A stretch of 64,000 nt of DNA, taken from positions 11,567,899-11,631,898 of the forward strand of contig NC_035169.2 in NCBI RefSeq assembly GCF_001659605.2, given 5' to 3'. The notes under the pieces are model-generated. The model saw only the letters and a program-made list of their open reading frames with translations. It made no database searches and was not told the origin of the DNA. The position numbers and the translations under genes were made by a program. Positions 23,051 to 34,891 of the stretch are shown one piece after another. Within the stretch, counting starts at the first letter, position 1. The number at the start of each line of letters is the position of its first letter. The DNA is from Manihot esculenta (Eukaryota > Streptophyta > Magnoliopsida > Malpighiales > Euphorbiaceae).

Positions 23051-23300
23051 TTCTGCCGCCGAAGGAAGGTTCGGCCGCCGAACGTGCTGAGGAGGTGGCT
23101 TCGGCTGCCTAAGCTTGCCTATGCTTGCCCCCGAAAGTTTGGACTTTCGGCTCTGGAGGGGGTTTCGGCCGCCGAAGGTGCCACCGAAGGTTAGGGACTT
23201 TCATCTCTAGAGAGGACTTTCGGCTGCCGAAGTGCCGCCGAAAGTGCTTGAGTTTCGGCTCTGGAAGGGACTTTCGGCCGTTGAACCTGTCGCCGAAAGT
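23051..23300. repeat. Dyad array of G3 5' LTR
   Basis: Includes TTCGGCCGCCGAA (23070-23082) and repeated half-sites with TTTCGGCTCTGGAGG linkers, ~55-bp period. It lies in the predicted transcribed part of the LTR. Confidence 0.78.
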
Positions 23301-23677
23301 GCCCTGTCCAGCCTTCTTTTGCATGTTTTACATGATTGTTTTAGGGTGTCTGAGGGGGGTTCTTGGGGAGTGTTGTAGAGATGTCTTTGAGTTAGTTTGG
23401 TCCCTCATTTGAGTCCACCTGTGTAGGAACGGACCAGAGGAACCGAAGAGAGCAGCAGTGAGCACTGCTTCAGAGTTTGCAGAGTCAGGTCAGAGATAGC
23501 CACAGGTGAGTGGAACTAAACTTAATCTTTAAATTGAGAAATCAAATGCTTTTAGCATGTTTCATGCACCATGAATATGCAATAGGTTGAGTGCATTAGA
23601 AATCACGAATATGTTGCATTGCATTTTCTATTTGTGTTGTGTGGGTGATAGTGGATGATCCAATAGTCTCTGAGAAA

Positions 23678-23808
23678 GACCAGGTGCCCATTCTACGCCC
23701 TGGCACGGATAGTAGAAGACCAGGTGCCCATTCTATGCCCTGGCACGGTATATGGTAAGTTATGTTGTGTACAAGAAGACCAGGTGCCCATTCTACGCCC
23801 TGGCACGA
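23678..23808. repeat. Three tandem CCAGG...CCTGG units, G3 5' LTR
   Basis: Each unit runs GACCAGGTGCCC...GCCCTGGCACG, a ~31-bp imperfect inverted repeat, at 23678, 23718 and 23778. The 3' LTR has only two (33417-33487). Confidence 0.85.
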
Positions 23809-24409
23809 GTTTAGGATGTCGGGACTATTGGTGACATGTTCACCTGAGATGATGTGTATTGTCTGTGTTATGATGCATTCCATGAGAGCATGTTTAATAA
23901 TATGTTTTATTGTTCTACTCACTGGGCTATAGTAGCGCATCCCACTCCCTTAACCCCAGTTCTGTAGGATCAGAGTACAGGGGGAGTATAATGAAGGCAT
24001 GAAGAGCAAAAGAGTTTTGTAATAGCATAGTGTGGACATGTAATAAAGTGATGTATAGAATTTAGTAGTGTGCTTGACCTATTTGTATTGTAAATCCCTT
24101 TTATTTACTTGGTCTGTTTATTTTATGTGAATATTTTGATGAATGTGAAAAACCAGGCTTAACATAGTATGAGATTAACCCGTCTAGAGCATTGAGGAGA
24201 GCTCTAGTAAGGGGTTACAGAGAGAGTGCATGCACAGGTTGAGCCTTGGTACAGAGTACAGTTTTATATTTTTTACAGAAAATGCATGATCATGTATGGG
24301 ATTTTACAGGTACTCAGAGAGTATAGTAGGCTTGCTATGGGTCCTGGCGACTTTATGTCGACCCGGATCCTAGCGCCGGTGGCGGTCCGAGTTTCGGGTC
24401 GTTACAGAT

Positions 24410-24421
24410 TGGTATCAGAGC
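24410..24421 (+). promoter_or_regulatory. G3 primer binding site, tRNA-iMet
   Basis: TGGTATCAGAGC three bases after the 5' LTR. Confidence 0.92.
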
Positions 24422-24615
24422 TCTAGGTTCATATAGTCGGACCTATAGAGAGTGTCGGGCTCATGGAGATTATAGGAGGTCAAGCACAATAGGAAATCAT
24501 GTCCACTAGGATAGGATGTTGAGTCCTGTCTATTTGATGCTATGAAATGCCATGATGTATGCATGTGCATTGTTGATATGTGCTATTTATATGCTGATGT
24601 ATGCTGTTATGTATT

Positions 24616-24959
24616 GTTTTCCAGAGTTAAGATGAGAGGAACTCGTCGATCTGCACGATTGACTGGAGTCCCACTAGAAAGTGAGGGTTCAGATGCTCGT
24701 CCTCCTGCGTTGCCAAGGGCGATGTCTCAGAGAACAAGCAGGGAGGGTACGTCAAGGGACTCTAGAAGGTCTTTTGACGAGAGCAGAAGAGGAACAGTTA
24801 GAGGAGGGAGGTTAGAGAAGGGAGGTCGAGGAAGTGAGGGAGGCTATGGATGTTGACTAGGGCAGAGATGAAAGTATGGGTATGGACAGGTCTGAAGAGG
24901 GTATGGGAGAGTCTCAAGGAGGCACTCAGGCCTCGGGGTCTGGTTATCCACCCCACTAT
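24616..24959 (+). pseudogene. G3 gag N-terminus, interrupted by solo LTR
   Basis: Candidate 3' splice site TTGTTTTCCAG ends at 24624, 7 nt before ATG 24632. The gag start is MRGTRRSARLTGVP, followed by Ser/Arg-rich sequence. The frame shifts near 24850 relative to the family (stop at 24854-24856). The segment ends at the solo LTR; ACTAT (24955-24959) is the target duplication. Downstream gag resumes at 27302. Confidence 0.82.
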
Positions 24960-27301
24960 TGTAACAGCCCGGAAACCGGTACCCCTCTGTAACGGCCCAA
25001 ACCATCACTGGCACTAGGATCCAGATCGACTTAAGGCCGCCGGGACCCGTAGTAAGCCGACTATACTCTCTGTGTACCTGATAAATCCCATACATGATCA
25101 AACAGAATCAACAATCCTGTAAAACTACCAGGCTTAACTACTGCTACTCATATATGTAAATCTGAAATGGCCCTCAGGGCCTATACCAGTGACTACTGAC
25201 TGCTGTGGGTCAAGGGATTCAAACCCTTTCTTCCCTCACGATTCTGTTCTTGGGTCAAGGGATTTGATACCCTTTCTTCCCAAAACACAACCCACTGGCG
25301 TCTTATCAAAGCCATACATTAAGCATGGTTTCACACATTTCTCATCAAGAAACGCAAAACAGGATCCATGTACAAAGGGATTAATCATACACCACACTAG
25401 GGCAAAGACACTAGGGTAAAGCACAATTCTATCCATTATATGACAGTACATATCTATACATTACATTACAAACTAATCCTTTAATTACATCATGTCCGCT
25501 ACTCTATTACATACATACATCCAGCCATCACTTTACTCTTTAATCTTGTTGACTCTGACTTCCCATAGCTACCTCGGAACCTGCAAAATTGGGGTTAAGG
25601 GAGTGGGATGAGCTACTACAGCCCAGTGAGTAGAAACAATAAAACAGTTCATTAATTACATGCTTTCATGAAATGCGTCACTGCACAAACAAATCACATC
25701 ACGGACGGACTGACCCATAAAATCCCTCAGCTCATTGCCCGGCCCTAAAAAGGGCACCACAGGACTTCGTATATGCCCGGCCCTCTAAGGAGCACCACAG
25801 GACTTCGTCATATGCCCGGCCCCCTAGGGAGCCCTACAGGACTTCGTCATATAATACTCAAGGGCTAATGGGTCCTACTCAGTGTCCATCCCACCTTCAT
25901 ATAATAATGCAATGCAATATCTTCGTGACACTAGTGCAATGCATAACAACCTATTACATGGCATTTATGATGCATGGAACATGCTTAAAGCATTTAATTT
26001 CTCAATTTACAACCATTAAGTTTAGTTCCACTCACCTTTAGCCAAGCAGTGGCTAACTCTGGGCCAACTCTAACTCTGAAGCAGCTACGACTGCTAAACA
26101 CCTCGGTTCCTCGGGTCCAATCCTACAATGGAGGACTCAAATGAGGTACAAAACATACTCTATACAACTTATAAACAACTCCTAAACAATGCCCCAAAAA
26201 CCCCCTAAAACATCCTAGAACAAGCATAGAAATCATGCAAAGGAAGGCTAAACAGGGCATCTTCGGCGGCACCTTCGGCCGCCGAATGTTCCCTCCAGAG
26301 CCGAAACTCAGGCATGTTCGGCGGCACCTTCGGCGGCCGAACCTCTCCTCCAGAGCCGAAAGTCCAAACTTTCGGGGGCAAGCTTAAGCAAGCTTAGGCA
26401 GCCGAAGCCACCTCCTCAGCATGTTTGGCGGCCGAATCCTCCTTCGGCTGCTGAACCTGAGTTCATCCAGAACTCAGCTTCGTGCACAAACATGCCTGCC
26501 AAACCTTCCAAACCCTCAACACATGCAGCCAACCTCTCTCACTCAGACATACCTCATACAACAAGCATATAGGAGCTTAAGACAACTTAAACTCCAACAA
26601 ACAAACTCATAAAGCAAGCATAAAGCATAAAGGGTCCATAAACCCTAATATGCATAACCGTTCAAACTCATGCATAAACTCCCTTTTCCCTTCATAAAAC
26701 TCATGTAAAACATCATAAAAACTAAGGATCTACACTTACCTCTTGAAGAACAAAGGCTGGTGCGATCCAAACTTAGAGCTATGGAGGATCTAAGCTCCAA
26801 ATTCTCCAAAACCTTGCTCAAAGTACAAAACCTTCAAAACAAGGATAAAACTCATGAAAACCTTGAAAGATTTGAAGAGAAACCACGAAAACAATCCAAG
26901 GAGAGCATGAACTCACCTCTGTCGTGCAAATGAACGAAATACCTATCCATTTGCCGACCTAGGGCTATTTATAGGTCGCCAACCGCCTCAGCTTCGGCGG
27001 CCTAACCTGCATGCAAAACCATGCAACGTTCGGCGGCCGAACATGGGCTTCGGGGGCCAAACCTAAGGCACTTTCGGCAGACGAACATCACTTTTGGCGG
27101 CCGAACCTGGCCAAAGCCTCCTTGGTCTTTTCTCTTCAAAACTCAAGTCCTTTCTTACTTAAAACCATAAAATACTTAAAACATTTTGAAAAACCTCTTT
27201 TAACCCTTCGAGAAGCCTCTGACATCCTCAAATTCCAAATTCCAACGGGGATTCTGCCAGAAAGTAAGAATTCCGATGCCGGAGTCTAGCCGGGTATTAC
27301 A
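24960..27301 (-). mobile_element. Solo Gypsy LTR in G3 gag, exact TSD ACTAT
   Basis: 2342-bp LTR in minus orientation, ACTAT on both sides (24955-24959; 27302-27306). It has the double end: TGTAACAGCCCGG at 24960 and TGTAACGGCCC ~31 bp later. TATA-like TATAAAT at 26967-26973 (minus), dyads at 27029 and 27049 (20-bp period, 55-56 bp to TATA), array 26262-26458, splice donor near 26735-26742. It also holds two short repeats of GGGTCAAGGGATT (about 25207 and 25252). Confidence 0.92.
26262..26458. repeat. Dyad array of the 24960-27301 solo LTR
   Basis: TTCGGCGGCACC, TTCGGCCGCCGAA and TTCGGCGGCCGAA copies in ~55-bp units with CTCCAGAGCCGAAA linkers. Confidence 0.75.
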
Positions 27302-28560
27302 ACTATCCACCCTTTTCACAGGGCCCGGGGTATCCGATGGGAGGTACGTCAGATTACTCTAGTTTTGCCCCATATCCTACTTACATGCCTTATATGCCTT
27401 ATCCTCAGTTTTACCCACCATATCCCATGTATCCACCTTCACCTATCCATCCAAGTACAGCATACCCAGGGCCAAGTGATACAGTACCTCCTCCACCACC
27501 TGAACCAGTAGTCCCTGTTGTCCAAGCACCTCAACCTAGCTCAGCTGAGGGAAGTAAAGTAAGGATGACCGAGTACCTGAAATTGGATGCTCCTAAATTC
27601 AATACAGGAGATGATCCATTTGAATACCTCAGAACGGTTAAAATGATAACCGACGAGTTGGGAGCTGATGATAGCAGAGCCACTGAAATGGCAGGGTTCA
27701 CACTAAAATGTAAGAAAGCTCGAGAGTAGTTCAAGAATTATGTGGATCCCAGGATGGACAATATGTCATGGGGAGAGTTCGCCAATGAGTTTGCAGGGTG
27801 GGCTTTTCCTGACAGTTCTAGGGAGATGAAAGTCATAGAATTTGAACAGTTGAGGCAGAGATGAGTCTCGATGAATTTACAGATAAGTTCCTGGATTTGC
27901 TTCAGTATGTGGGTCAGGCTTATGATACTGACCAGAAGAAGGCAAGGAGATATACTATGAGACTGCATCCCAGGTATTCCTCCTTGATTCTTCCAGCAGA
28001 GAAAGAGAGTTTCCACTCTATAGTGGATGCCGCCAGGAAAATGGAGGCAAGTGCCATTATTCAGGGGACAGTTAAACAGTCCAAGGCACAGTCTTCAGGA
28101 TCTAAGCTTGATCCCTCTTCTCAGAGTACAGTAGCTGCGGGCAGCAAGAGATAGGGAGAGGCAAAAGTTAAAAAGAACAAGTTCTGGAGCAAGATCAAGT
28201 CTGGTCTGGGATTTGGTAGTGGCTCAAGCTCTGGCACAGATAGTCCAGTCTGTGGGAGATCACACAGAGGAGCTTGTCGGTTGGGATCTACAGCTTGTTA
28301 CAACTGTGGACAGGAAGGGCATTTTGCACGGGAATGTCCGCAAGTGACTTTTATGGCACCATCCCAGCAGATGACTTCTGGCAGTGTGGTCCAGCCAGTG
28401 GCTTCAGCCATGCCTAAGAGTAGTGGCAGAGGTAGAGGGAGAGGGTTAGCCTCTTCTTCAGCAGCAGGTTCCCGAGGTGGAGGTCCGGTAGCCCCAGCAC
28501 GGATTTTCACTGTGACACAGGAGGAGGCAAACACGTCGAACACAGTGGTGTCAGGTAACC
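27302..28560 (+). pseudogene. G3 gag, central and C-terminal part
   Basis: Pro/Tyr-rich block (YMPYPQFYPPYPMYPP), then the retrotransposon capsid region (KLDAPKFNTGDDPFEYLRTVK), then a CCHC knuckle (CYNCGQEGHFAREC, about 28296-28337). A first knuckle-like motif has lost bases through an 8-nt deletion near 28253. Other damage: Trp to TAG at 27727-27729, a 7-nt deletion near 27857, Trp to TAG near 28153. The two deletions together restore frame. Gag would package element RNA; not functional here. Confidence 0.87.
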
Positions 28561-29123
28561 TCATCATTGGGTGTTCAGATGTGTATACGTTGATGGACCC
28601 CGGTGCTTCTCACTCTTTTATTGCTTCGAGAGCCATAGAGAGGTTGGGTCTGATGATCTCTGAGTTAGAGTGTCCTCTCTAGGTCAGTGGACCCAAATGT
28701 GACCCATCAGTAGCACTGTCAGTTTGTCGCTTCAGTCCAGTATTCATAGAGGGTAGATGCCTTCCAGCTGACCTTGTGGTTCTAGATTTGACGGATTTTG
28801 ATGTCATTCTAGGGATGGATTGGCTATCTACATATGGTGCTACCTTAGACTGCAGAGATAAGGTAGTTAGTCTTAGAGACCAGGATGGGTCAGAGTGTGT
28901 CTTCAGAGGAGACAGAAGGGGGACACCTAGAGGTTTGATTTCAACCCTTCAGGCTCGTCGTTTGCTTAGGAGGGGTTGTAAGGGGTTTCTAGCTCATGTG
29001 AGGGAGCTAGATAGTCAGGTTAGGGAACCAGCCTCAATACCAGTAGTTTGAGAATTTCCAGATGTTTTCCCAGACGAGCTTCCAGGACTACCACCTGATA
29101 GGGAGATAGAGTTTGAAATAGAA
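28561..29123 (+). pseudogene. G3 protease and linker
   Basis: Aspartic protease active site DPGASHSF near 28596-28619, followed by the family pattern through [17 protein letters not shown] (about 28788-28839). Stops: Trp to TAG at 28680-28682 and Arg (CGA) to TGA at 29049-29051. The linker ends in [16 protein letters not shown] before RT. The protease would cut the polyprotein into mature parts. Confidence 0.87.
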
Positions 29124-29825
29124 TTGCTGCCTGATACCAGACCTATCTCTATTCCTCCCTACAGGATGGCGCCAGCGGAGTTAAAAGAGTTGAAAGAGCA
29201 ATTGCAGGAATTGGTAGATAAGGGTTTCATCCACCCTAGTACCTCACCTTGGGGTGCTCCAGTACTTTTTGTCAGAAAGAAGGATGGATCCCTCAGGCTT
29301 TGTATCGACTACAGACAGTTGAACAAGGTCACTACCATGAATAAGTATCCCCTACCTAGGATTGATGATCTATTCGACCAGCTAGCTGGAGCAGGTTGTT
29401 TCTCTAAAATAGATCTGAGGTCCGGGTATCATCAGTTGAGAGTCAGAGAGGCAGATGTGCCAAAGACAGCTTTCAGGACCAGATATGGGCATTATGAGTT
29501 CTTAGTAATGCCGTTCGGGTTGACTAACGCCCCTACAGCATTCATGGATCTCATGAATAGAGTTTTCAGCGAGTATCTGGATCACTTTTTTATTGTTTTC
29601 ATCGATGATATCTTAGTGTATTCTAGAGATGTAGAGGAGCATGCCCAACATCTGAGGATAGTTCTGCAGACACTGAGAGAGCATGGTTTATATGCCAAGT
29701 TCTCTAAGTGTGAGTTTTGGTTGAGGAGCATTTCCTTCTTGGGGCATGTTGTATCAGCAGAAGGGATTGAGGTAGACCCCAAGAAAATAGAGGCTGTAGC
29801 TAGCTGGCCCAGACCACATCAGTGA
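29124..29825 (+). pseudogene. G3 reverse transcriptase
   Basis: Open stretch of 233 residues. Motifs in order: [52 protein letters not shown], and catalytic FIDDILVYS at 29598-29624. All visible RT motifs are intact. The frame ends through a 1-nt deletion near 29817, where the next open stretch begins at 29822. It belongs to the Tekay/Del chromovirus group by wording; clade assignment is from family knowledge, not a tree. Confidence 0.9.
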
Positions 29826-30811
29826 TAGAGATTAAAAGCTTTTTGGGACTGGCAGGTTACTACAGGAGGTTCGTTCAGGACTTCTCGAAGATAGTTGCTC
29901 CTATGACCAAACTGACTAAGAAGAATCAGCAGTTCGAGTGGTCGAACCAGTGTGAAGAGAGCTTTGAAGAGTTAAAGAGAAGATTAACATCAGCACCGGT
30001 GTTAGTTCTGCATGTTAGTAATGAGGACTTCACAGTGTTCTGTGATACGTCCAGAGTGGGATTGGGTTGTGTGTTAATGCAGAACGACAGGGTGATTGCT
30101 TATGCTTCGAGACAGTTGAAGAAGCACGAGTTGAATTACCCCACCCATGACCTAGAGATGGCGGCAGTTATCTTTGCACTCAAGATGTGGAGGCATTACC
30201 TTTATGGGGTTAAATGCGAGATCTTCACCGATCACAAGAGTTTGCAGTACATCTTGAGCCAGAGAGAACTGAATTTGAGGCAGAGAAGATGGGTAGAACT
30301 GCTCAGTGACTATGATTGCAGGATTCAATATCATCCGGGTAAGGCGAATGTTGTGGCAGACGCCCTAAGCCGGAAATCACTAGGCAGTTTGTCCCATTTA
30401 GTAGCAGAGAGAAGACCAGTGGTGATGGAGTTTTATAAGCTCATCGACGAAGGGCTACAACTAGAGTTGTCTGGTAAGGGTGCATTGATAGCACAGATGA
30501 GAGTGACCCTAGTGTTTTTGGAGCAGGTGGCTCATAAACAGCATGAGGACCCTGAGTTAGTTAAAATTGCCAAGGCTGTTCAGTCAGGCAATAGTGCAGA
30601 GTTCAGATTTGACAGCAAAGGGATCCTCCGCTATGGGAATCGACTATGTGTACCAGATAATATCAGTTTGAAAGAAGACATTATGAGGGAAGCTCATAAT
30701 GCAAGGTATAGCGTTCACCCTGGAGCCACCAAGATGTATCAGGATCTGAAAAAAGGTGTATTGGTGGCCAGCCATGAAGAAAGAAGTGGCACAGTTTGTG
30801 ACAGCCTGTGA
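29822..30811 (+). pseudogene. G3 RNase H and integrase zinc-binding domain
   Basis: Starts with the RT connection ([20 protein letters not shown]), then RNase H ([13 protein letters not shown]; a Thr replaces the usual Ala after Asp; [10 protein letters not shown]) and the tether ending [16 protein letters not shown]. The integrase HHCC domain begins [18 protein letters not shown] (about 30694-30747). An extra A in the run near 30748-30753 shifts frame into the next stretch. Confidence 0.88.
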
Positions 30812-31940
30812 AGTTTGTCAAAGGGTGAAATTGGAACATCAGAAGCCGGCTGGAATGCTTAACCCACTGCCGATTCCAGAGTGGAAATGGGAGCATATAG
30901 CTATGGATTTTGTAGTGGGCTTACCAGCAGCGTCCAACAGGATAGACTCCATATGGGTGGTTGTGGACAGACTCACGAAATCTGCTCATTTCATCCCTGT
31001 TAGGAGCAACTACTCTGTGGACAAGTTAACACAGGTTTATGTGGACGAGATAGTAAGGTTGCATGGGGTTATAGTGTCTATAGTGTCAGACAGAGGACCT
31101 CAGTTCACCTCCAGATTTTGGCGGAGTCTGCAGAGTGCTATAGGCACAAGGTTGGATTTTAGCACTGCTTTCCATCCACAGACTGATGGTCAGTCAGAGA
31201 GGACCATCCAGACCATAGAGGATATGCTCAGAATGTGTGTGTTAGACTTTGGCGGTTCTTGGAGGCAGCATCTACCTTTGATGGAGTTTGCCTATAATAA
31301 CATCCATCATGCTAGCATAGGGATGGCTCCTTATGAAGCGTTGTATGGGAGGAAGTGCAGATCACCTGTTTGCTGGGAAGAAGTGGGAGAGAAGGCTCTT
31401 GCAGGGCCAGAGTTAGTAGAGATGACCAGCAGAATGGTGCCCATTATTAGAGAGAGAATCAGAACTGCTCAGAGCAGACAGAAAAGCTATGCAGATATCC
31501 GCAGGAAACAGATAGAGTTTCAGGAGGGTGATATGGTATTGCTGAAGGTGTCTCCAATGAAAGGAGTGGTTCGGTTTGGGAAAAAGGGTAAGCTAGCTCC
31601 ACGGTACATTGGACCCTTTGAGATCTTGCAGAAGATCAGGAATGTGTCGTACAAGCTGGATTTACCTATTTCTATGGAGAGGATTCACCCGGTGTTTCAT
31701 GTTTCTATGCTCCGGAAGTTTGTGACAGATCCGAGTAAGGTTCTTAGTGAGCCTGATGTAGAGATCCTTGGAGATCTCACCTATATAGAGCAGCCAGTGC
31801 GGATCCTAGACACGCAGATTAGGCAGCTGAGGAACAAGGAAATTCCTATGATAAATGTCCTTTGGAACCACCACAACCTAGAAGAGTGCACCTGGGAGAC
31901 ACGGGAGTCTATGCTCCAACAATATCCATATTTGTTTTGA
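30756..31940 (+). pseudogene. G3 integrase core and chromodomain
   Basis: 394 open residues. Zinc site [13 protein letters not shown]35E core (MDFVVGLP; SDRGPQF; FHPQTDGQSE), GPY/F region (RYIGPFEI), and a C-terminal chromodomain-like module (LRNKEIPMINVLWNHHN...CTWETRES). The core catalytic triad is intact. It stops at 31938-31940, 38 nt before the conserved hairpin. In family members integrase inserts the cDNA and the chromodomain directs it to marked chromatin. Confidence 0.9.
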
Positions 31941-31978
31941 GGTTAGATTTCCTCCTTTTATGTGTTTACTTGTTTGAG

Positions 31979-32015
31979 GAACATTCGGGGACGAATGTTC
32001 TTAAGGGGGGGAGAA
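31979..32015 (+). promoter_or_regulatory. G3 hairpin and polypurine tract
   Basis: Perfect inverted repeat 31979-32000 (arms GAACATTCG and CGAATGTTC, loop GGGA) directly followed by TTAAGGGGGGGAGAA and the 3' LTR at 32016. The PPT primes second-strand synthesis; the hairpin role is unknown. Confidence 0.88.
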
Positions 32016-34085
32016 TGTAATACCCGGCTAGAGTCCGGCATCGAAATTCTACTTTCCGGTGGAATCTAGGATGTCGGTATCCTCTAGAAGGGTAGGATTT
32101 ATGTTTTTCTAAAGTATTCTAGTATGTTTTATAGTTTTAAAGTGAAAAGAAAATGAGTTTTTAAAAGAAAAGAACCAAGAAAGAAATGCCAGGTTCGGCC
32201 GCCGAACATGCATGGCTTTCGGTTTCACGTTTGGCCGCCGAAGGTGGTCTGGCCAGCCACCTATAAAAGGCCCTCAGTCGGTGAAAGGATAAGAATTTGC
32301 TTTTCTTTTCACAAACAGAGGTGAGACCATGTCTTCCTTGGATCTTCTTCATGTTTTCATTAAATCTTGCAAAGTTTTAATAGTTTTTGATGTTGTTTTG
32401 AAGCTTTTGAGCTAAAAACTCAAGATTTGAAGTTTGGAGACTTTGGGAGAGAGTTGCTCCATATCTCCACGTTGGGATCGTTCATCTTCTTGTTTTCAAG
32501 AGGTAAGTGAAGATCCTGAGCTTCTTTTCATGATTTATGAAGGTTTTATGGAGTTTATGGGTAGAGATGCATGATTAGGTTAAAAAGGGTGTTTTTTTGG
32601 TGTTTTGTTGATAAAAGCATGTATAGATGTTGTGTTATGTTGTTTGTTGGGGTTTTAGGGTAGTTTTGGACCCCTTTGTGCATATACTTGAGTATATGTA
32701 TGTTGAGGAGTTGTGGTTTGTATGTTTGGGTGAGATTGGAGAGGTTTGGCATGAGGCAGAGCACGGTTCTGCCATACTGGAGAACCCAGCTTCTGCCGCC
32801 GAAGGAAGGTTCGGCCGCCGAACGTGCTGAGGAGGTGGCTTCGGCTGCCTAAGCTTGCCTATGCTTGCCCCCGAAAGTTTGGACTTTCGGCTCTGGAGGG
32901 GGTTTCGGCCGCCGAAGGTGCCGCCGAAGGTTAGGGACTTTCGTCTCTGGAGAGGACTTTCGGCTGCCGAAGTGCTGCCGAAAGTGCTTGAGTTTCGGCT
33001 CTAGAAGGGACTTTCGGCCGTTGAACCTATCGCCGAAAGTGCCCTGTCCAGCCTTCTTTTGCATGTTTTACATGATTGTTTTAGGGTGTTTGAGGGGGTT
33101 TTTGGGGAGTGTTGTAGAGATGTCTTTGAGTTAGTTTGGTCCCTCATTTGAGCCCACCTGTGTAGGAACAGACCAGAGGAACCGAAGAGAGCAGCAGTGA
33201 GCACTGCTTCAGAGTTTGCAGAGTCAGGTCAGAGATAGCCACAGGTGAGTGGAACTAAACTTAATCTTTAAATTGAGAAATCAAATGCTTTTAGCATGTT
33301 TCATGCACCATGACTATGCAATAGGTTGAGTGCATTAGAAATCACGAATATGTTGCATTGCATTTTCTATTTGTGTTGTGAGGGTGATAGTGGATGATCC
33401 AATAGTCTCTGAGAAAGACCAGGTGCCCATTCTACGCCCTGGCACGGTTAGTAGAAGACCAGGTGCCCATTCTACGCCCTAGCAAGAGTTTAGGATGTCG
33501 GGACTATTGGTGACATGTTCACCTGAGATGATGTGTATTGTCTGTGTTATGATACATTCCATGAGAGCATGTTTAATAATATATTTTATTGTTCTACTCA
33601 CTGGGCTATAGTAGCTCATCCCACTCCCTTAACCCCAGTTCTGCAGGATCAGAGTATAGGGGGAGTATAATGAAGGCATGAAGAGCAAAAGAGTTTTGTA
33701 ATAGCATAGTGTGGACATGTAATAAAGTGATGTATAGAATTTAGTAGTGTGCTTGACCTATTTGTATTGTTAATCCCGTTTATTTACTTGGTCTGTTTAT
33801 TTTATGTGAATGTTTTGATGAATGTGAAAAACTAGGCTTAACATAGTATGAGATTAACCCGTCTAGAGCATTGAGGAGAGCTCTAGTAAGGGGTTACAGA
33901 GAGAGTGCTTGCACAGGTTGAGCCTTGGTACAGAGTACAGTTTTATATTTTTTACAGAAAATACATGACCATGTATGGGATTTTACAGGTACTCAGAGAG
34001 TATAGTAGGCTTGCTACAAGTCCTGGCGACCTTATGTCGACCCGGATCCTAGCGCGGGTGGCGGTTCGAGTTTCGGGTCGTTACA
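32016..34085 (+). repeat. G3 3' LTR (2070 bp)
   Basis: TGTAATACCCGG to GGGTCGTTACA. Only one promoter dyad (32194-32206), TATA at 32262-32269 (55 bp on), donor at 32503, array ~32790-33040, two CCAGG units (33417-33487). Confidence 0.9.
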
Positions 34086-34203
34086 TGTAACATGCAAACA
34101 AATAATAATGATAAAAACCTCTTTTATTAATAACCAAAACGACATACTTTAGGTACAAGATAATGGCCTAGGGCATATACACTAACAATCTCCCACTTGC
34201 ACT
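34086..34203 (-). repeat. Copia 3' LTR start and polypurine tract
   Basis: 34086-34187 is the first ~100 bp of the Copia 3' LTR (minus strand begins TGTTAGTGTATATGCCC). 34188-34203 reads GTGCAAGTGGGAGAT on the minus strand, a polypurine tract directly adjoining. The TGTAA at 34086-34090 is the G3 target duplication. Confidence 0.88.
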
Positions 34204-34207
34204 AGGC

Positions 34208-34891
34208 CTAGTCATACAAGTATCTAATATCCATAGACCTAGTGTGCTGATCATGCTTGACCTGTGAAAGAGCCTTGGTTAGTGGATCTGCAATGTTGTC
34301 ATTTGTATCTACTTTGCATATTTTGATATCTCCTCTATCAATGATCTCTTGAATAAGGTGATATCGCCTTAGTATATGCTTAGATCTCTGATGAGATCTG
34401 GGCTCCTTTGCCTGTGCTATGGCACCATTGTTATCACAATAAAGGTCCATAGGATTTGCAATGCTGGGAACCACTCCCAACTTTGAGATGAACTTCTTCA
34501 TCCAGACTGCCTCTTTAGCTGCACCTGATGCTGCTATATACTCAGCTTCTGTTGTAGAATCTGCTACAGTGCTCTGCTTGAAACTTTTCTAGCAAACAGC
34601 TCCACAATTTAAAGTGAATACGAATCCTGACTGCGATCTGAAGTCATCTATTTCGGTTTGAAAACTAGCATCTGTGTAACCATTTACAACTAGCTCGTCT
34701 TCCAAACCTCCATAAACTAGGAATGCATCCTTAGTCCTTCTAAGGTACTTTAGGATATTCTTAACAGCTGTCCAGTGACTTTCACCGGGATCTGCCTGAT
34801 ATCTGCTCGTTGTGCTCAAGGCATATGAGACGTCTGGTCTAGTACATAACATGACATACATGATAGATCCAATAGCAGAAGCATAAGGGAT
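34208..34891 (-). pseudogene. Copia RNase H
   Basis: From 34861 down: MYVMLCTRPDVSYAL, GYTDASFQTEIDDFRSQSG, then (after a TAG at 34589-34591 and near-TAG-free reading) AEYIAASGAAKEAVW, YCDNNGAIAQAKEPRSHQRS and ADPLTKALSQVKH to a stop at 34208. Asp/Glu RNase H residues are visible in TDASF and AEY. Stops lie at 34589 and 34891 (a Lys codon in relatives). The C-terminus ends 20 nt before the PPT. Non-functional. Confidence 0.85.

Larger units (their letters stand above)
22257..24406 (+). repeat. G3 5' LTR (2150 bp)
   Basis: TGTAATACCCGG to GGGTCGTTACA. Modules: dyad pair 22434-22466, TATA 22522-22529, splice donor at 22763, dyad array 23051-23300, second donor-like site near 23505, three CCAGG...CCTGG tandem units (23678-23808). 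It is 80 bp longer than the 3' LTR because it has one extra dyad unit and one extra tandem unit. Confidence 0.9.
22257..34085 (+). mobile_element. G3: full-length Ty3/Gypsy Tekay-like element, TSD TGTAA
   Basis: Both LTRs, PBS, gag-pol and PPT are present, flanked by exact TGTAA (22252-22256 and 34086-34090). A solo LTR (24960-27301) is nested in gag. Without it the element is ~9.5 kb. The polyprotein is broken by stops (27727, 28153, 28680, 29049) and small indels (near 27857, 28253, 29817, 30750), so it is non-functional though structurally complete. The LTRs differ in tandem-unit number as well as substitutions. Confidence 0.92.
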
